From Strongyloides papillosus (lineage: Eukaryota > Nematoda > Chromadorea > Rhabditida > Strongyloididae): DNA of 64,000 bases. How positions within the stretch are numbered: position 1 is the first letter of the stretch; each line of letters begins with the position of its first letter. Location of the stretch: the NCBI GenBank assembly GCA_005656395.1, contig SRSI01000050.1, positions 2,046,001 to 2,110,000 of the forward strand. Direction: 5' to 3'. Position numbers and translations under genes: made by a program. The notes under the pieces were generated by a model that was given only the letters and a program-made list of their open reading frames with translations, was not told the DNA's origin and made no database searches. This document shows, one piece after another, positions 45,613-59,167 of this stretch.

Positions 45613-47479
45613 CTAAACTTTTTCCTGATTTTTTGACAATAAGTAATCATTGGGAGATTCACCATTATTTGGGGTCCTCGATTCATCATCCTCATCCGCT
45701 CTCCTACTTGAATCTCCCTTTTTAGCCATGTTCCTGTTATTTATTTGTTTATGCTTGTTATAAAATATAATTGAGAGTGTCGTCACAACAGTTGCAGCAA
45801 CTAATATAATTATACCTGTACGTTTATAAATCTCTGATTTCTTTTTTTTACTTTTGCCTTTATGAAGTGATTTTTCAAATAACTCAGGATTCTTTTCATA
45901 ATCCTCCTTTCTTACAGCGACACATTTACCAAAGTTTTCAGGGACTCTAAAGAATGGACAATAACTATCCGGACAGTAATATGAATCCTGAGACAAAACT
46001 TGTGTTATATTATAACTTGGTCCTGTTACCAAACGATTCCACAACCATTTTGCTGCATAATTATGACCACGTCTATTAAGATTAGTTGAATTTTTAATAA
46101 ATAATGAAAATGGATATCTCGATGTTATTGTAAATATTGGTAATTGAAGTAATGTAAAGGTACTCCTTCTATATGCATGTACACGGTCCTCAACCTCTTG
46201 AAAACCTTCTATCCATGCATTGGATAACTTTTTCATAAATTCATCATTCTTATCCTTTGAACAGTTACAACGATCTTTCAATAAATTTTTTCTTAAACTT
46301 GTCCTTGATGTAACATGAACTGGACCAAGCATAATAATAAGTGCTTTGTGAATACCTCTATTTAGTATATCAATAGCTTCTATAAGAGCATCTGCATCAG
46401 GTCCTCTACAAAAGTTACAAACTTCATCAGTACCAATTGTTATTATCACCATCGTCCACGTATTATAGGTATCAACGTCTTTTATTAATTTTAATCTACT
46501 AATTAATTCATGTGCCTGTTTTGGTAAATCACCACTATTCGTATTGACTTGTGCTAAATTTAATTGACTTTTTGGTAGTTGGTCTTTCGATCCAAGACCG
46601 TGAGATACACCAATGATATCTTTATTACTAAATTCATGTATTATACTTGGAATTGTTACTAAACCATCAATTGATGTATCACCACCAGAGGAGAATGATG
46701 CACCTCTAAAGTCTATTGAACTTCCAGGCCAAAGGCCGTATCCAGTTGCCAGATTATCACCTAAACTAGCAATTATACCTATATCTTCCGGGGAAATATT
46801 CTCTACACTTGTACCAGTAATAAATCTTTCTTTAACTTTTGGACATGCAAATGACTTTCTGTAAAAAAGTTATTTTAATTATATATAATTACCCCATACC
46901 TATCATTAAAAACTTCCGATATAGTTGCTACGAAACCATCATGATTTCCCTTAGGCCTCTCATTTGTACCCCATTGTTCTTCTAACTTCTAAATAAATAT
47001 TTAAAAAATGATATCTATTTTTAAAAATTACATCAATATTGACAGCTTTTAAATAACCGTGATCAAATAAAGCATTCTTATCAATCTCCTCGCTAACATC
47101 CGAGTCACCCTCTTTGCTAGTATAATCATCCTCACTATTTTTATCCTCCACAACAATATTTGGCTCTAAAGTTTCATTCTCCTCCTTCCCTAAGATCAAA
47201 CTTTTATATTTATCAGGATCTATAAAAATAATCCATACATCAAAAAAAATTATTATTATATAAATATTTACCTTTATCATCAATTATCAATTTGTCTAAG
47301 TGAATAAACCCTTTGTGTTCTTCATTACCATCAATAATACTAGATGGAGAAGATGTTGAGATAGCATTTGAAAAATCAACTAATAATAATATAGATAGAA
47401 AGAATAACAATAAATAATGATTGATTAATTTTACCCCATCAATTGATCTTTTACACCATTCCTTAACATACAATTTCAT
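45613..47479 (-). CDS. Phospholipase-B1-like GDSL protein lacking catalytic residues
   Basis: Four exons (47479-47272, 47219-47032, 46988-46900, 46858-45613) give 576 residues. A signal peptide ends near SNA (residue 40), followed by an acidic linker, then the PLB1-type SGNH fold: SLGDNLATGYG (block I, about 193-203), FRGASFSSGGD (block II), IGTDEVCNFC (block III, about 303-312) and NSTNLNRRGHNYAAKWLWNRL (block V, about 418-438). The family consensus has Ser at the D-S of block I, Asn in GGND, and Asp/His in the DxxH of block V. Here they read Asn197, Asp, Asn418 and Asn421, so hydrolysis is not expected. A C-terminal transmembrane helix (IIILVAATVVTTLSIIF) and a charged tail follow. This is a surface or secretory-pathway pseudoenzyme. 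Confidence 0.85.
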
Positions 47480-50400
47480 TTTAAAGTAAAGAAGAAAAAG
47501 TGTTTAGACTTTTTCATTCACAACCTGAAATTTATAAAATTAATTTCTAATCTTATTTTATTCTTCTATTGGGAAAAGATAAGTATGTGTTTGATAAGAA
47601 TATTAGTATATCATTTAGGTGCATAATAGTTGTATTGGAAAGATAAACTTTGTACTATTTATAAGAATAATTATCTATAAAGCGAAAGATTATTAGAAAT
47701 CTTTTTTTAAGTAAAAAAATTATTTTAAAATAAGACGAAATCTTCCTTTATTCTAACTTTCTAAAAATATAATCTTTAAACAGGAATTTTAACTAATTAA
47801 CATATCATCTCCTACTAAATAACATAAAAAGGTATTAAATAATATAAAAATGATATTTCAACAACACATATTATCCAAAATATTTCAAGATCAAGTATAA
47901 CAAAAAAATAAAAAACAAACAAGCATAATGTGTCTAGAATGTAACATATGTTCTCTCTTTTGTGGCCGGTACTTTTTGGAACAACGTCAGGTGGGAACTC
48001 TAGTTTGTAACTTTTTTTTCAACACACACAATACATCAAAAAAATATATAGTATGTACTTTGATTTGATAAATTATATACTATCTTGTTTCTTAATTTTT
48101 AAAGTACAAAACGAGAAGTGTACCATTGAAGGATGCGGATAATTAAATAAAGTGTAGAAATTTTTATTCTAATCATGATTATTGTTTAAAGATAGAATCA
48201 ATTTTCTAATAAACATATGACTTTTAATATAACATTCTTTAAATAGAGTTTTATTACAAATTATTGGTACATAATGATTCATTGTCTTTTCCCTTTTAAT
48301 AGTTTACGATTGTTATTATTCATACTAAAAAAAATGATATAAATATTTTTGTTGTAGTGTTTAAATATAAAATTATATTTATTTTAAATGTTGAAAAAAG
48401 ATTACCAAAAATATACCCATTGACATGGTATGGTTTGCTCAATGATAAAGTAATTTAGAAAGATAATTCTTTTGATATTTTATTTCAATCACATGGTGAA
48501 GTTATTAGAATTATTTATTTCATATCATTTTATTTGCCTTTCTAAAAGATTATGAATAATAAAGTGATGAAAAAAAAATTCATCTTCTTATCAAGGGATA
48601 TAAAAAAAAACTAATCTTTTTGTAGATTTATGTAAAATATATACAAATATATCCAACTTTTTCAACACATTTCAAAAATTACCAGCAATCTTTGATGCTA
48701 ACTTGATAGATTTCATTTTTAACCAATTTCACTATTTAAACTAAAAACTTTGATATATTGATATGATGATTTATAAATATATATCATCTATAAAATATTT
48801 ATCGTTTTATAATATTGTTCTTTCAAAGTTTTTGTGATATCATCTTAAAAATAGATCCTTTCTTAATTATTACATAATAAATATCAATATATCATTATCT
48901 TTTTACATAAATGTTAACAAAATAAATACATTAAACTATCATATAAATGATTGAAAAATTTTCTCTATCCTAAATATTAAAACTTCCTTTATAACATTCA
49001 GAATCTTTATAATATATCATTCAAAGTAAAAATGCCTTAACATTTAACTTTTTATTTTTAATATCTACTACATATTATGTGTCAATGACAAGAAGGAGAG
49101 ATGCCGCATTTTATTTAAAAATAAATAGATGTAAAACTTTTTTTTCATCTCCACATATTTTTGATGAAGACAAATTTTTGTTAACAGATGTATTTTAAAA
49201 AAATTTCTAATCAACTTTGTCTATCTTATATTATACTACACTAGACGTAATCATAAATTGTGATGTTCGCCTTAATAAATTAAGCGAAAAATGGTGTTGT
49301 AAGAAAAATTAGATAATTGAGTTTAGTTTAAAAAAAAACTGAATATCTTACACAATATAGTATAAATACCTGGTTTATTCTTTATCTTTTATTGCTAAGA
49401 AAATAATTATTCTTATCTATACCTTTTAGAAGTTTGTTTTTTTAATGATTTTTATTCTTTAAAAACAAATTTTCCCCTTAGTAAGAGTAATTTTCTGTCC
49501 CACCAGTGTAATTGAATTTTTTTTCATAGGCATCATAGTTAATCTCATTTTTAAAACTCTAAAATATTCAAAATATGCATATATTATTATAAGTCGTTTT
49601 AAATACATATATATTAGGCATCAACATTTAACAAGCTAACTTTTTCTCTTTAAAATTGTAACAAAAATTCGTAGATTAGAGTAATAAAATATCTATTTTG
49701 TCCTTTTTATATATATTTTAATGTGCCAAAGAAAATATTTTAGTAAAAATGTTTTTAAATATGTATTATTATTTGTAGATGTGTGTTCAGGGACACTCTT
49801 ATGGTTTATTTAACCACACTTCTTTTGATAGCACTTTTAAGGGCAATTATAAGCTTTCTAATATATTTTTATTATTTTATATTTAAATGACTTTGATGGA
49901 TATGTATACTGCTTTTTTACAATCATGGAATGTTATCAAATTTTTTTTTACTCACAAAAAGTTATCTCTTGTCATTAGGAAATCTATCAATTATCAAGAG
50001 ATTTCATACCAATCCATTTATCTAAAACTTTCCCTTTCCTATAAAATTATACAATAAAAGTAATAATTGCATTATAAATATTCTGTTGTCATCTCGAAAT
50101 TAATAGAAATTACTCAATACATAGTAAAAAGAGAGACACATTTTGACATGTTTCCAAATTTTCTTTTATCTAAACTTCATCATGTGAATATAAACTAATA
50201 CATATACTCTCATTTGTAAACATAAACATTCATATATCTTCCATTCTGGTAGATATTTCCTAAAAGATAATTTTAAATAATTCACTACTTCTTAGGAAAT
50301 ATATCAATGATAATCATTTTTTATGAATCCATAAAAAAGAGTTATATATAAATACTAAAACTTCCTAATATTGTGATTTCGAAAAAAAGTAGTATTAGCT

Positions 50401-53147
50401 TTTATTTTTTAATAAAATAAAAAATGCTATTATTTCTCTATAATTGTTTTATTATCCTTCCTTGATACCCTCCGACTGCCTTTAATTTTCAAGAATAATT
50501 CTCCCTCCTCCTCTTTTTAATTATTTTTGCTTCCTAAAAATGTTTATTTCCCTACCAAAATTAGTGAGAATTTATTTAACTAAATTGATAAAAAAGAATT
50601 ATAATATTGTGGGTGTTTCACAACAAATATATATATATCTTATAACATCTTCCATATTTCTTAAAAAAGATTTTTTTTCCCTCACTCATAAATTTTACAG
50701 AAAGGCAAATAGATGATGAAATTTTCAATTTTGTCTCTCTCTCTTTACAATAACAAATTGCTTCTTTTTTTATTCATTCTTATTCTGAAGGTGATTTCAT
50801 TAATTACACAAAAATTTATCTTTCCACAATTTTAATAAATATAATATTTACATGAAAGAATGGTTGTAGTTTTAAAAAAATTTGAGAATCTTTCATTTCA
50901 TTATATTTTTCTTGTACCAAAGTATTAGTCATAGGAAGATAAAATTAGTTGTATTTTTTCCGAAATTGTTGTTGTTAAAACATATCATATGTATATGTAT
51001 TTTGTTACAAATTAGACAGATACTTTAATCCCCAACTAGTGTAAATATTAGTATTTTCTTTATTTTTAATGGATAACTTATGACAGTTTAAATTTTATAA
51101 AATAATATTTCTAATAAATTAAAATATTTTATTTACATTAACTTTCAAATTGCCTATTTTGCGGTAGTTTCATTTCATAAGAATAATAAATTCTTTTCAT
51201 TTTTATATTAAAATTATTTATTTTTAGAATTATACCATGCCATAAAGATATTATATCTCATTTTAATCAACAAAATAATTTTAAAATATTAAATAATATT
51301 AAATGTATGAGGAGTATAATAATAATAATAAGTGACACTTGATTTTATCTACATAAACTTTATACTTCATTATTATAAGAGCTATTATTTTCATATAACA
51401 TATTTAGCTTTCCTCATAATATACTGTCTACTTGAACATTTTTGTTATGTTATATGAATGGGCATGTGTACATTAATATTATTTAATGATATTGTAAAAA
51501 TTATTTTAATACTTTATATTAATACATATAATATATTTTTTGAAATGTCATTTAATACATAATAATGAAAGAATTGTCAAAGTTTCAATGTACAATTATA
51601 TCAATATTATATTAGTTTATTATTATCTTCCGAATGTCAGTTACTCACCAATCAGTGTCTGCTCCTTTTTTTTTGTTGATTTATGAAAATTGTTGTTAAT
51701 AGTGAAGGGTGAACAATCAAACAAATTTTATGTTTGTGAATATTTTAAATTTTTTTCATAAAAATTTAATATTTTCCCAATTAAATATGATAACTTTAAC
51801 TTTCTCTACCTATGTAACATTCATGAAATGATTTATGGAATGTTCACATTTAAACTGTGATAATGTTAAGACAAAACATATATTAAATTTAATGAAATGA
51901 TTTATTTTATTCCATCATACACTTTAAATGTATTTTTGTTCACCCAAAACAAAAAGTATTATTTAATAATATATAAATTTTAAACTTTAAAATAGTGTTA
52001 ATTTTTTAATAATATATTTATATTTAGATGGTAGCTGACTATCTATCTATAGTGATATTTTATTCACATTTCTTTAACAACAGTTGATTAGATATATATA
52101 TTTATGTATATTTTTTCCCTATATTGATATAATCTATTTTTTTATTCAATCAATTTTTTTAGAAAGAAAATCATTAGATTGTTACACTTTTTTTGTTATA
52201 TTACCATAGTTAAACTATCATAAATTATATATATACGAACGAAAGTTTTTATCTTAATTTTTTGAGTTTACAAATCAACTTTCTATTTTTAATCTACTTC
52301 CTACGATATTATGTGTTTGTATCTCTCTCTCTTTCCCAACTTTTTCAACTTTTCTTTGATGCCTTAACATTTAATTTTCCTATATTTTTAAACTAAACAA
52401 AATATATATATTATATTTATTATAAGAACACATCATTAAAATAGATATATTACATTATATATATGTGTGTTTACATCAAAAACCCTTTGGTATATTCAAA
52501 GAATGGAGTTAGCTTTTCAAAACCAATCCATAGTAAATATTCCTTAATTTATCACAATGCGTATACATATATATATGAAATATATATTTAATATTTCGTC
52601 ACTTTCTAATGAACATTCAGACTGTAAAATTATCATCTGTTTGTGTTGTTGTTTGGTTGGAAGAAAGAAAAATTTTTGATAAACCAGTTTCTATTCCTTT
52701 AACAGGCTCATTCATGGAACATGCACAATTTCAAGAGATTTCTGACTACCTTAGTTGTTCATTAACTAACCATCTCCTTAATAATACTACTTTTTTCTCA
52801 TTATCACCACAAGTCTTTAACTAACTTTTGATATTTTAACAATTCCCATGTGTCAGGAACAATTATTTACCATAAAAATACTGGAGACAACATTCCTTAT
52901 CATAATAGACATATATCCTCCTTCATATCATTCAAAAAATTATATTTCCTTATCGTTGTAATATTTACCAATAAGATTATTATAAAAAATAGCTACATAA
53001 ACGTATATAAATAACGTCTCCTTTTTATAGACAACGGTAACGAATGTGTTACTTGACTCAATCATAGTATCAACTATTTATATTCCATAAAAAAAAGTTA
53101 CTTTGTAAACTTTTTTTTCCCTACTAATTAAATCAATTGAGAGAAGG
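47480..53147. other. Gene-poor region, 5.7 kb
   Basis: No supportable coding sequence on either strand. The 71-codon ORF at 52609-52824 has no motif. Composition is extremely AT-rich apart from a short GC-richer patch at about 47960-48000. It separates the divergent phospholipase-like and Patched-related genes and could hold regulatory sequence or untranslated first exons. No tRNA, rRNA or clear tandem repeat was recognised by eye. Confidence 0.6.
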
Positions 53148-56100
53148 ATGTCGTTGAAGATAGAAAAAACTACATTACCAAATGAAGATCAGGATCAGGA
53201 ACGTGCCATTTTTATTTTATCAACTAAAGTAGATAATGAAAAAGATTTATGTAATGGTAATGATTTTTTATTAACTCCAAGAAATAAGGTTAATTCCCTC
53301 CCGATTCATGGTACTGAGAAAGTTTATATTTTTAATGGTATGTTTTTTTCAAGGAATAATAACATAAATTATTCACATATTTTTTCAGGATCGAAAGCAG
53401 AAAAATTTTTATTATTCTGTAAACAACACCTCAGACTTCGTAATTTATTTTATTGGCTTGGGGTAGGAATCGCTTCATACCCAACAGCATTTATTATTGC
53501 ATCCATTATTATTGCATCATTATCTATGGGTATGATTAATATACAACTTAAAGATCGAACAAATGATGGATATACACCATCGACATCGAGAGCGAAATAT
53601 GAAACTGATGTTTATAAAGAATTTTTTGGTGCTGTTGGTAAGTACATTATACTAAAGAAGTTCATCTTTTTTTTAAAAAAATATTATTATTATAGGTGAT
53701 ACGTTACCTACATCACTGATTATTAGAGCAAAAGATGGTGGTTCAATGCATAGGTTACAATATCTTGAGGAGGCAGATAAATTATTAACATTTCTTCATT
53801 CAAACTTATCGGTACCATATCCTTCAGATGACAACCCAACTGAATACATCAAATATCAAGATATCTGTGGTGCATTTTGTGACTCAAATATAATTATCCA
53901 TTATTTCTATTTATCTCTCCTAAATGAGTATAACAAAAACTTAGGAGGTAAAAAAATTAATAAATTAACTTATCCAAGATCAAAAATTTCTGGTTACATA
54001 TTTCCGTTAGAAAAAAACTTTTTCGGTGTTGAAAAAAACCACTACACAGAGGAGGAGATTGATAAAGATGAAGAATTAAGAAACCTAAAAAATATCACAG
54101 ACTTCGATTACATCCAAATGATACTAGCACCCTTCCTCGGAAACAAAAGTTCACCAGAAAACGAAAATAAAATGGGTGTCTGGGACCTGGGAGCATATCA
54201 TTACCTCCAAAATACCTATAAATCAAATTACATTGATGTCGTATCCATTGGAGCAAAGATAGTTGATTATGAAATGAATAAATCATCCCAAAAAACTATA
54301 CCATATTTTGCTTTTGGTTTTTCTGTCATGTTTTTATTTGTCTTTTTTACAGTCTTCTCATCATCAATCTATTTTAATGCATTAGATTTAGGGAAAATTT
54401 TAGCTGCATTTGGTATCTCTATATGTCCTGTATTAGCTGTTACAACCACCTTTGGATGCCTTACACTCCTTGGTTTCAGGACTAATTCGGTTATGTTAAT
54501 TATGCCATTCCTTATTATGGGTATTGGAATTAATGATTCATTCCTCATTGTTCATTCTTTTTTAAAACCTGCTTATAGGAAGTTACCATCTACAGACTTA
54601 CTTGGCCTAGTTTTTGAAGATGTTGGTCCATCTATTACAATAACAACTTTTACTAATGTCATCACTTTTGCTATAGGAGCACTAACACCAACACCGGAAA
54701 TAGCATTATTCTGCCTTGCTACAGCTGTTGCATTGGGTTTAGCATACATATACTCATTAATACTTTTTGGCCCAATCCTTTATTATACCTCAAAATGTGA
54801 AATAATGAGAAATTCAGAAAAAGAATGTACAAAAAAAGATAGCAAATTTATTGAATGCCTAAAAAGAATATTTAAAAAACTTCGTGTATTATATTGTAAT
54901 ATAATATCAAATCATTGGTTTGCTACACTCCTATTAATAGGTAGCGGAGTATACTGGTATTTTGCAATAATGGGTACACTAAATATTCAATCACGTTTAG
55001 ATACGGAAAAAATTTTACCTAAAGACTCACCATTAGTGGAACCTCATAAATTGATAGCACATGTTGTATGGAATGAATATTATCCTGTGACAGTTATTGT
55101 TAATAATCCACCAGACATCAGGAGTCATGATGATGTTAGAATATTTTATGAGATGGTTAGTGATTTTGAAAATTTAGATAAGTGCAAAGGGAAAGAATTT
55201 AGTATGGTATGGTTAAGAAGTTATGAGAAGTATGTTGAGGATAGTAAATTATTTATACCCTGGGATTATAGTGGTGAGGATGAGGATAATGGAAGTAATA
55301 GTAATAATAATGGGACTGATGAAAAATTAAATTACAAAGATTTGAGGGGATTTTTAAAATCACCAATAGAAAAGGGGTGGAATGCATTTATAAAATTAAA
55401 AAATTCATCTGATTATTTATCTAACAATCCTATAGAATCTTTTTGGTTTTTGGTGGCATATCATAATATTGACAATTGGGATGATAGAATTGATATAATG
55501 TTAAAATGGAGAGAGATTGCTGATAACTACCCAATATTTAACGTAACTGTTTGGGAATCTAATGGAATGTTTGTTGATCAAATGTTATCACTCAAAACAT
55601 TAACAATTCAAACGACCATCGTGACTTTATTATGTATGACTATTGTTTGTGCTATCTTTATACAAAATCCTATTGCTGTATTATTTGCTGTTCTTTCGAT
55701 TGCATCAATATGTATTGGTGTTCTTGGATTTCTTTCGTGGTGGCATTTAGATCTTGATCCTGTTAGTTTAGGAGCTGTATTAATGTCAATAGGGATGTCT
55801 GTTGATTTTACTGCCCATGTCTGTTATCATTTTCAATTAAAAAGTAAAAAAATATTAAAAGGTACACAAATTACAAAACAACCTATGAATAGTACAAAAG
55901 AAAAATTACACCATACTATTGATTCTGTTGCATGGCCTATGATGCAAGGTGGTATTAGTACAGTATTATGTGTTATGCCACTTATTTGTTTAAAAGTATG
56001 TTTTTATTGATTAATTATTTATTATTTATGATATTTACTTTAGGACTATATCCCATTGGTATTTTTTAAAACAATTTGTCTTGTAGCTATATGGGGACTA

Positions 56101-56280
56101 TTTCATGGTTTAGTTCTTTTGCCTACATTTATACAGTACATCCCACGTTGTTGGATTGAGTGGAGTTGTTATCGTTATATTAATAAATCATCATCAATGC
56201 CTGATTCTTCTTCAACAGCAAAAGAATCGTTAGAAGTATCATTAGAGAGCAATGAAAAACAACAACAAAATCAACTTTAG
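53148..56280 (+). CDS. Patched-related (PTR) RND-family membrane protein
   Basis: Exons 53148-53337, 53389-53637, 53696-55995 and 56044-56280 give 991 residues. The first intron (51 bases) is frame-preserving, so a continuous ORF runs through it, but it has GTATGT and TTTTTTCAG ends. Layout: cytosolic N terminus, TM1 (PTAFIIASIIIASLSMGMI), large extracellular loop, sterol-sensing-domain helices starting IPYFAFGFSVMFLF and containing IMGIGINDSFLIVHSF, second half with TM7, a second loop carrying an acidic asparagine-rich insert, and the final bundle with MSIGMSVDFTAHVCYHF. The GxxxD proton-relay motifs of the RND superfamily are kept. Nematodes have many PTR genes, used in moulting, cuticle and lipid-related processes. 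Confidence 0.9.
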
Positions 56281-56726
56281 TTCGGGTTACTATTCTTTTA
56301 TAAATACACGGGGCATTTTGTGTTACACGACTCTAATATATAAATAAAATATATATATATATATATATCAAATTTTTTTATAAAAAATTTTAAAATTATT
56401 ATTAATGATATATAATTCTTGTTTCTACCATATATCTATATATTTTAATATAAACTTATAATTAATTTTATTTTTTGTGTAAATAAATTATTTTACAATG
56501 TCTATAACATTAACAAAACAAAAAAAATAAAAGAAAGCTTAAAAGTAAATTTCTATGAATATAGAAACTATACAAAAAATAAAAAGTTGTTGGAATATAT
56601 ATAAAATGTATAATTATGCCAAAAATATTTTATTGGCCATGGAGAATGGAGAGAGAGTGAGTGAGAGAGAAAACAGAAATAATGAATAGTATAAAAAAAA
56701 ACATAATAATAAGAACATTAAATGAC
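56281..56726. other. Convergent 3' flanks with TA microsatellite
   Basis: Region between the PTR and p66 genes. It holds an (AT)n run at about 56350-56368 and a GA-rich stretch at about 56650-56680 (gagagagtgagtgagagag). No gene. Confidence 0.6.
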
Positions 56727-59167
56727 TCATTTTTTACCAGCATTTTGTAAACTTTGCTGCGCCAAATATTGTTGAATCATACCTGGGTTACTTTTTATTA
56801 GTAATGCCAAACTAGGATCCAATTGGGCCATTGTTAAAATTCTCTTCAACATTTCATTATTTTGTAATGCTGCAGCGTTTTGGTTACCTTCATTCCCAGC
56901 ATTTAGTGATGCAGCAACTTTTGCTGCAGCTGCCTGACTCGCTTTTGCAGCCTGTTGATTACGTAGATTTTGTTGCTGTTGTTGTTGTAGAGCTTGTTCA
57001 GTCATCTTTTTGACAAGTTCTGCTTGTTGTTTCTGACTTTGAGCTTGAGCCTCTAAAAGAGTTTTTAAGAACATGGCTTGTTGATTTTGTTGATTATTTG
57101 GATTGGCCATAGCTTGAACAAAAGCAGATACAGTTACCGGATTAGCAGTCAGATTTTGTAACATTACTCTCATTGCAGGATTATTTGCTATTTGTTGATT
57201 TAAAGCAAGAAGAGCTAAATTTTGTTGAGGATTTGATACCTGATTTTTACTAGCCAATGCTGCACTTATTAATTGAGCATATTGAGCTGCAGTAGGATTA
57301 TTGAAAGGATTCGTTGAGGATGATGATGATGATGAACTACTTGCTGTTGCTGGAATAGGTGCAGATCGTTTTGATCCAGCCTTTTGAGATTGCTGTTTTG
57401 GAATGTTTGATGTTGAAGGCACAGATTGCTTTTGTTGAGATACATTTGATGTTACTCCATTAACCATTGTAGAATTGGATTTTGATTTGTTTGTAGGTAC
57501 ATTTGTAGCAGTTGTTGGTGCCTGTTTAGATGACGCTGAAGATTGTGATGATTGTTGTTGTTGTGTTGGTGGTTGTTGAACCTGAATATCAAATTTACCA
57601 GCCTCTATCTGAGCTTCTAACTCACTTTCCTGTTTAGCTATTTGATCTAAAAATTTAAAAAGATACTCTGTATATTTTTCCGTTATTATCTTTAATTTCG
57701 ACTCTTTAGCACACTTATCACAAGCAATTTTGAGATCTTCTTCATTTTCTGAATCACCAATTGCTCTCCATGTTGGAGTCCAATCAGTTCCACAGATTGA
57801 ACACTCGTATAAATCAACCTCAATCTTCATTGATACAGATTTATCCTTAAGATTTTTTTGTACAACATTATTTAATCCATGTAAACCAGTAAAATCTGGT
57901 GCCAATGCATTTGGAACAAAATTAAAGTTATTTCTTAATATTTCAGGCCACTTTATAACTGTTCTTAAATTATCTTCAACATGTTTCCTTAACTGGCATC
58001 TTATTTGTTTACGTCTTTCCTCATTATTTTGTTGTTGTTGTAATTGCTGTTGTTGTTGGAGAACAGAAGATTGAGGTTGTGAAGTAGTTTTAGGTACAGT
58101 CGTAGTTGGTGGTGGAGGATTATTTACAGTTTGTTGTTGTGGTGTTTTAGAAGGTGGTGTATTGGTATTATTACCTGCCATAGGCATAGTTGCTTTAATT
58201 TTATTAAACATCTGTAATGCAGCTTGTTGTAGTGCAGCCGCAGCCTGTGGACTATTTTTATGACTTTGTGCTAATAGAGCTAAAAATTCTTTAGCCTGAT
58301 TCTGAATACCTGGAGCTAATATGTTTGAAGAGAAAATCCTTTGGAAAAATTGAGACAACTGATTCAGTGCCGCCGAATCCGGAGTCTTTAGGTGTTCCAA
58401 ATTAGCACCATTTTGATTAGCAAATCTATTATTCGTATTTCTATTGGAATGAGATGATGATGTGGCTGATTTAAAACCGTTACTAACATACTGTGCAGTA
58501 TTTTTCTTATGATCCTATAAAAAAAATAAGATTAATTATGATATATTATATCAATTAAAGTATAATTAATTACTTGTTTAATATTAGACTGTTGGGATGA
58601 TTTCATTTTATTCAGCATCAAAAGTTTTGCTTCCTCCTTTCTTAAAGCCGCTTTCAAGTGTTTTATCTCAATCATTTGTTCCCTTTTTTCACTTTCCGTA
58701 GATTGTTGTGCCTGTTTATCTTCCATGACTTGTTTCATTTCATCAACTTCATCCCCATTTAAAGAAGATATTTCGCTACCATCAGACATTAGACAAACTT
58801 CATTTTCAACGAGTTTTACACCAAAAGAACAGTGATATTGATCAAGCAATTCTGGATGGACAATTTTAGGTTTCTTCTTGACTGGTTGACAATTTTCTGT
58901 TGTTGGGACTATACTTTCAACCATCCCAACATCCTGTACCACGGAGTCTTTTAATTTAATTTTCTCCTGTGCTTTTAAGGCAGAAACTCTAGTTGATCTT
59001 CGTAATGATGGATCATGAGTATCGTCAACATTATCTTGAGAATTATCTACACTCAATACAGAATCATCTTTACCCTTAAGTTTCTCATTATCAATACCAG
59101 AAAAATTCATCGTTTGAGGTAAATGGTTTTCACTGGAATTTTCCATAACTACACTATGAACTTGCAT
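56727..59167 (-). CDS. p66/GATAD2 homolog, NuRD-complex zinc-finger protein
   Basis: Exons 59167-58574 and 58514-56727 give 793 residues. Near residue 170-198 is the CR1 helix (IKHLKAALRKEEAKLLMLNKM) that in p66 proteins pairs with MBD2/3. At residues 436-466 is a GATA-type zinc finger, CSIC...CDKC with TDWTPTWR between, matching the p66 CR2 domain. The rest is glutamine/alanine/serine-rich low complexity. p66 bridges MBD and CHD4 in the NuRD chromatin-remodelling deacetylase complex; C. elegans has one homolog, dcp-66. Acidic N-terminal region. An alternative start (MENSS) lies 7 codons in. The homopolymeric glutamine and asparagine tracts could vary in length. Confidence 0.9.

Noticed and set aside
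52609..52824. 71-codon ORF upstream of the Patched-related gene
   Set aside because: No recognisable domain or splice context linking it to the downstream gene; insufficient support.
56340..56370. AT dinucleotide run considered as an origin or array
   Set aside because: A simple microsatellite in a convergent 3' region; common in AT-rich genomes.
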